From contig JAAZLB010000298.1 of the NCBI GenBank assembly GCA_012799535.1, positions 1-8,998 of the forward strand: DNA of 8,998 nt, written 5' to 3'. Below the pieces are notes generated by a model. That model made no database searches, had not been told where the DNA came from, and worked only from the letters and a program-made list of their open reading frames with translations. This DNA comes from Bacillota bacterium (GTDB lineage Bacteria > Bacillota > Limnochordia > Darwinibacteriales > Darwinibacteriaceae). A program made the translations under genes and the position numbers. Each line of letters opens with the position of its first letter. Positions within the stretch are counted from its first letter, which is position 1. This document shows, piece by piece, positions 7,063-8,998 of this stretch.

Positions 7063-8343
7063 TTATTTGTTTTCGTCTAAAACTGCTTGAACACGCTTAT
7101 GAATTTCTGCAGCGGCCTCTTCAACGCTGATCTTGCCATGAACAACGGATTCGTTCACTTGTTGCTGTACCAGTAGACGCCATTCATTCCAAGTTGCGTT
7201 TTCGTCAAGCGTTACGCCACCTTCAGCAATACCCTCGGTGTATGCTTTTTTGTTGAGGGGCTTTGTACCGGCGTTTTCAACCACTGCGTAGGCAGACTTC
7301 TTAACAGGTAAGGTTGAACCACTTGCGGCAACAATGTCTTGTACTTCGTCACTGAGGTAGAATCTTAAGAATTCCCAGGCGGCTTCTTTCGCATCTTTGG
7401 ATGCTCTAGAAGAAATCAACCAAGTGTTACCAACCATGGGAACATACCGTTCTCCATTAACTGCTTTGGGCATTTTGACTACATCCCAATCTGTATCGGG
7501 GAACTGGTTTTGCATGTTTACTTGCAAGCTGTATTGCATGAAATGCATAGCAGCTTTACCGCTAGCAAACACTGCCAAGTCGCCACCATGGGCCTTATTA
7601 AAGTCTACGTTAGTAAAGTAGCCTTCCTCGATACCTTGACGAAGTTGCTTAAGACCTGCAACTGTTCTAGGATCATCAAACATGGATTTCGTTTTTGTTT
7701 CATCAAGTGCGGAGCCACCTGCTTGCTTGATCCAAGGGAACCAACCATTAGTGATAGCGTAAGCTCCAATAAATCCAAAGCGTTTTGGTTCGTCTCCTTC
7801 TTTCACAGTGAGCTTCTTTGCGGTTTCAATAAGATCCGCGTATGTCCAATCATCTGTTGGGAAAGGGACACCAGCTTCTTCAAAAACAGTCTTGTTATAA
7901 GCTAGGGCTACTGGGTTGATTCCATGTGGAACTCCCCATACTTTGCCTTCAGGCGTCCTAGCAGAAAATAGTCCATCAATGTACTCGTCCACATTCAAGT
8001 CTCTTGCAATATATGGCGCTAAATCCTCAGCCACTCCTCTTTGTCCGTAGCCTAGAATCACCGCATTTTCTTGAAACCATACATCAGGCATTGTGTTACC
8101 TGCGATTTGTGTTGCAATTTTGGAGGTAAAGTCGCCCCAAGGTGCTTCTTGAATTTCAACATTAATGTGTGGATGCGTTGCAATAAACTTGTCAATAATA
8201 TCCTTGCTTGTCACATCATAGCTACCTGGTAAGCCAATCTTGAGTTTGACTGGTTTTTTGGTTTGACCATGTCCGACAACGACTAACGACATCACTAGTA
8301 CCAATGCCACTAGCAATACAAAAATACTTTGTCTTTTTTTCAA
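7063..8343 (-). CDS. Extracellular solute-binding protein, family 1 (sugar ABC transporter)
   Basis: This exported receptor of the sugar importer has 426 residues from the chosen start. The N-terminus has basic residues (MKKRQ), a hydrophobic core at about 6-23 and a likely signal-peptidase I site after GHG (26). No cysteine follows the core, so it is not a lipoprotein. The mature part is typical of SBP_bac_1 proteins, with PDVWFQ early on, GVPHGINPVALAYNKTVFEEAG in the hinge region, WFPWIKQAGG, and ASGKAAMHFM later. Starts are possible at GTG 8352 and TTG 8343. TTG is preferred because a canonical AAGGAG lies 8 nt upstream of it and the signal peptide then has normal proportions. The GTG would have only GGAG at 5 nt and adds MIW. 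It is the first gene after the promoter at 8447-8476. The conserved fold does not reveal the ligand, but the neighbours suggest an amino-sugar glycan or glycoside. Confidence 0.93.
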   Translation of the reverse strand: MKKRQSIFVLLVALVLVMSLVVVGHGQTKKPVKLKIGLPGSYDVTSKDIIDKFIATHPHINVEIQEAPWGDFTSKIATQIAGNTMPDVWFQENAVILGYGQRGVAEDLAPYIARDLNVDEYIDGLFSARTPEGKVWGVPHGINPVALAYNKTVFEEAGVPFPTDDWTYADLIETAKKLTVKEGDEPKRFGFIGAYAITNGWFPWIKQAGGSALDETKTKSMFDDPRTVAGLKQLRQGIEEGYFTNVDFNKAHGGDLAVFASGKAAMHFMQYSLQVNMQNQFPDTDWDVVKMPKAVNGERYVPMVGNTWLISSRASKDAKEAAWEFLRFYLSDEVQDIVAASGSTLPVKKSAYAVVENAGTKPLNKKAYTEGIAEGGVTLDENATWNEWRLLVQQQVNESVVHGKISVEEAAAEIHKRVQAVLDENK

Positions 8344-8351
8344 CCAAATCA

Positions 8352-8357
8352 CTCCTT
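8352..8357 (-). promoter_or_regulatory. Ribosome-binding site of the solute-binding protein
   Basis: AAGGAG on the minus strand, followed by TGATT, closely matches the anti-16S consensus and lies 8 nt before TTG 8343. Its last G is also the first base of the alternative GTG start at 8352. If GTG is used, the site would instead be the GGAG at 8361-8358. Confidence 0.65.
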
Positions 8358-8423
8358 CTCCATGTTGCGATTACATGCTTGAAGACGCGTAGTGATATAC
8401 TTCCTTTTTACAACGCCTCACTC

Positions 8424-8442
8424 TAAAGTAATCGATTTCTAT
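8424..8442. promoter_or_regulatory. Operator-like repeat, copy 1, at the predicted transcription start
   Basis: The sequence TAAAGTAATCGATTTCTAT occurs here and, identically, at 8573-8591. Its centre GTAATCGATTTC is a near-perfect palindrome (GWAATCGATTWC) with a central CG, the layout typical of LacI/GalR-family operators and similar to catabolite-repression (cre) sites. It directly follows the -10 hexamer and covers the predicted start of transcription, a position where a bound repressor would block initiation or escape. The cognate regulator is not in the window. Confidence 0.7.
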
Positions 8443-8446
8443 AATT

Positions 8447-8476
8447 AATATAGCATAACCTTCCTGTTTTTGTCTA
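8447..8476 (-). promoter_or_regulatory. Promoter of the transport/catabolic operon
   Basis: On the minus strand TAGACA (8476-8471, 5 of 6 matches to TTGACA) is separated by 18 nt from TATATT (8452-8447, 5 of 6 matches to TATAAT). A TG one base before the -10 makes it an extended -10 element. The expected start of transcription is near 8440, inside the operator-like repeat, leaving a leader of roughly 95 nt before the binding-protein gene. This is the best sigma-70/SigA-type promoter I see in the gap. Confidence 0.7.
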
Positions 8477-8572
8477 GCATTGTTTTTAATTTACCTTACC
8501 TTTACTATCCAACCGCTAAATGTGGTGTTCTCTTCGTCAACATTACACTTGTTATCGCCCCAGGGGCAAAAA

Positions 8573-8591
8573 TAAAGTAATCGATTTCTAT
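8573..8591. promoter_or_regulatory. Operator-like repeat, copy 2, just downstream of nagA
   Basis: This is a second exact 19 bp copy of the repeat at 8424-8442, 149 bp away centre to centre and 17 bases after the nagA-like stop codon. It could be an auxiliary operator for DNA looping, or control a weak promoter of its own: TTGAAC at 8598-8593 lies 17-18 nt before AT-rich sequence, but no good -10 is evident. Confidence 0.65.
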
Positions 8592-8607
8592 TGTTCAAAA
8601 GTACCGC

Positions 8608-8998
8608 TTAGCTTGGGGAGCGAAATACAGATCTACCCGATACCACCGTTTCTTGGATGGTCACTTTGCTGTCTTGCTTAGGATCATAGTGGAATAACGT
8701 CAAGTGGGCGGGGCTCCCCACTTTTAAACGGCCCATTGCTGACTCATTCATTACAATGGCAGGGCGGATGGTGATCGTATCTAACGCCTCTGCTAAATCC
8801 ATATCTGTATACTTAATGGCGTTGACTATACCCATTGCCAACGACGCGGCTGAGCCCGCTAAGATATTTGGATTTTCCGCAGTATGCAGTAGTCCTGTCT
8901 CTGTAAGAACAACCTTACCGCCGATCAAGCTTGTGTATTCTCCTGGCGCCATACCACCAAACTGGGTGCAATCACTGACAAAAATTGTCTTCTCACCC
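8608..8998 (-). CDS. nagA: N-acetylglucosamine-6-phosphate deacetylase-like protein, C-terminal part (cut by window edge)
   Basis: The reading frame continues through the right edge of the window, so only the last 129 complete codons are visible. The first in-frame methionine (8952) lies inside conserved sequence and is not the start. NagA removes the acetyl group from GlcNAc-6-phosphate in the cytoplasm. The visible part has FVSDCTQFGGMAPGEY, with the Asp of the SD pair at the position of the catalytic Asp of amidohydrolases (E. coli NagA D273). It is followed by LAGSAASL, the NPA-like helix region ending in RPAIVMN, and the C-terminal beta-sandwich turn GRLKVGSPAHLTLF. These are the usual closing landmarks of NagA. 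No convincing terminator follows. The operon promoter lies in the next 255 bp, so this gene may belong to an upstream transcript with read-through. Confidence 0.85.
   Translation of the reverse strand, partial: GEKTIFVSDCTQFGGMAPGEYTSLIGGKVVLTETGLLHTAENPNILAGSAASLAMGIVNAIKYTDMDLAEALDTITIRPAIVMNESAMGRLKVGSPAHLTLFHYDPKQDSKVTIQETVVSGRSVFRSPS

Noticed and set aside
8381..8420. Possible leader hairpin or riboswitch in the binding-protein 5' leader
   Set aside because: Only a short imperfect pairing (GAGGCGU with ACGCGUC) is visible, and there is no recognisable riboswitch core or attenuator U-tract.
8512..8540. Perfect-looking -35 core TTGACG at 8540-8535 (minus strand)
   Set aside because: At spacings of 16-18 bases the next hexamers are TAGCGG, AGCGGT and GCGGTT, which do not resemble a -10, so it is not called a promoter.
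8557..8567. GC-rich palindrome GCCCC-A-GGGGC between nagA and the promoter
   Set aside because: It could fold with a 3-base loop, but no U-tract follows on either strand (minus: GAUAAC; plus: AAAAAUAAAG), so I do not call it the nagA terminator.
8608..8952. A complete short gene starting at the methionine at 8952
   Set aside because: The frame continues upstream to the window edge with conserved NagA sequence (FVSDCTQFGG), so this is an internal methionine of a truncated gene.

Overview
All eight genes lie on the minus strand, so the window reads biologically from right to left. The picture is a bacterial carbohydrate-uptake and catabolism operon. The strong purine-rich Shine-Dalgarno sites, the U-tract terminator, the split CUT1-type ABC importer without its own ATPase and the LacI/CcpA-like operator sequences all suggest a Firmicutes-type organism of moderate GC. 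The solute-binding protein has a signal peptide but no lipobox cysteine. This is unusual for a monoderm Firmicute and raises the possibility of a diderm Firmicutes lineage. The sequence alone does not let me name a genus.

Layout from right to left: the 3' part of an N-acetylglucosamine-6-phosphate deacetylase-like gene (nagA, cut by the right edge); a 255 bp regulatory gap with an extended -10 promoter and two identical 19 bp near-palindromic repeats; a secreted solute-binding protein; an 85 bp gap with a stable UACG-capped hairpin; two ABC permeases (MalF-like, then MalG-like) overlapping by 8 bp; a Gfo/Idh/MocA oxidoreductase; a cytoplasmic two-domain alpha/beta hydrolase of the acetylxylan-esterase-like kind; a second Gfo/Idh/MocA oxidoreductase; a glucosamine-6-phosphate deaminase-like gene (nagB); and a strong intrinsic terminator. 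From the first permease onward, genes overlap or are separated by fewer than 20 bases, so they are almost certainly co-transcribed.

Inferred working model: an acylated glycan fragment or glycoside, probably containing an amino sugar, is captured by the binding protein and imported by the two permeases with an ATPase encoded elsewhere. It is then de-esterified by the hydrolase and oxidised and/or reduced by the two NAD(P)-dependent oxidoreductases. The released amino sugar passes through NagA- and NagB-like steps towards fructose-6-phosphate. The window has no classical glycoside hydrolase, no sugar kinase and no regulator gene. The two oxidoreductases on either side of the hydrolase may therefore take part in an oxidation-dependent route of glycoside breakdown. 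That is a hypothesis and the substrate is unknown.

Three start codons were moved from the longest open frame because of ribosome-binding-site evidence: the second oxidoreductase, the MalG-like permease and the binding protein.
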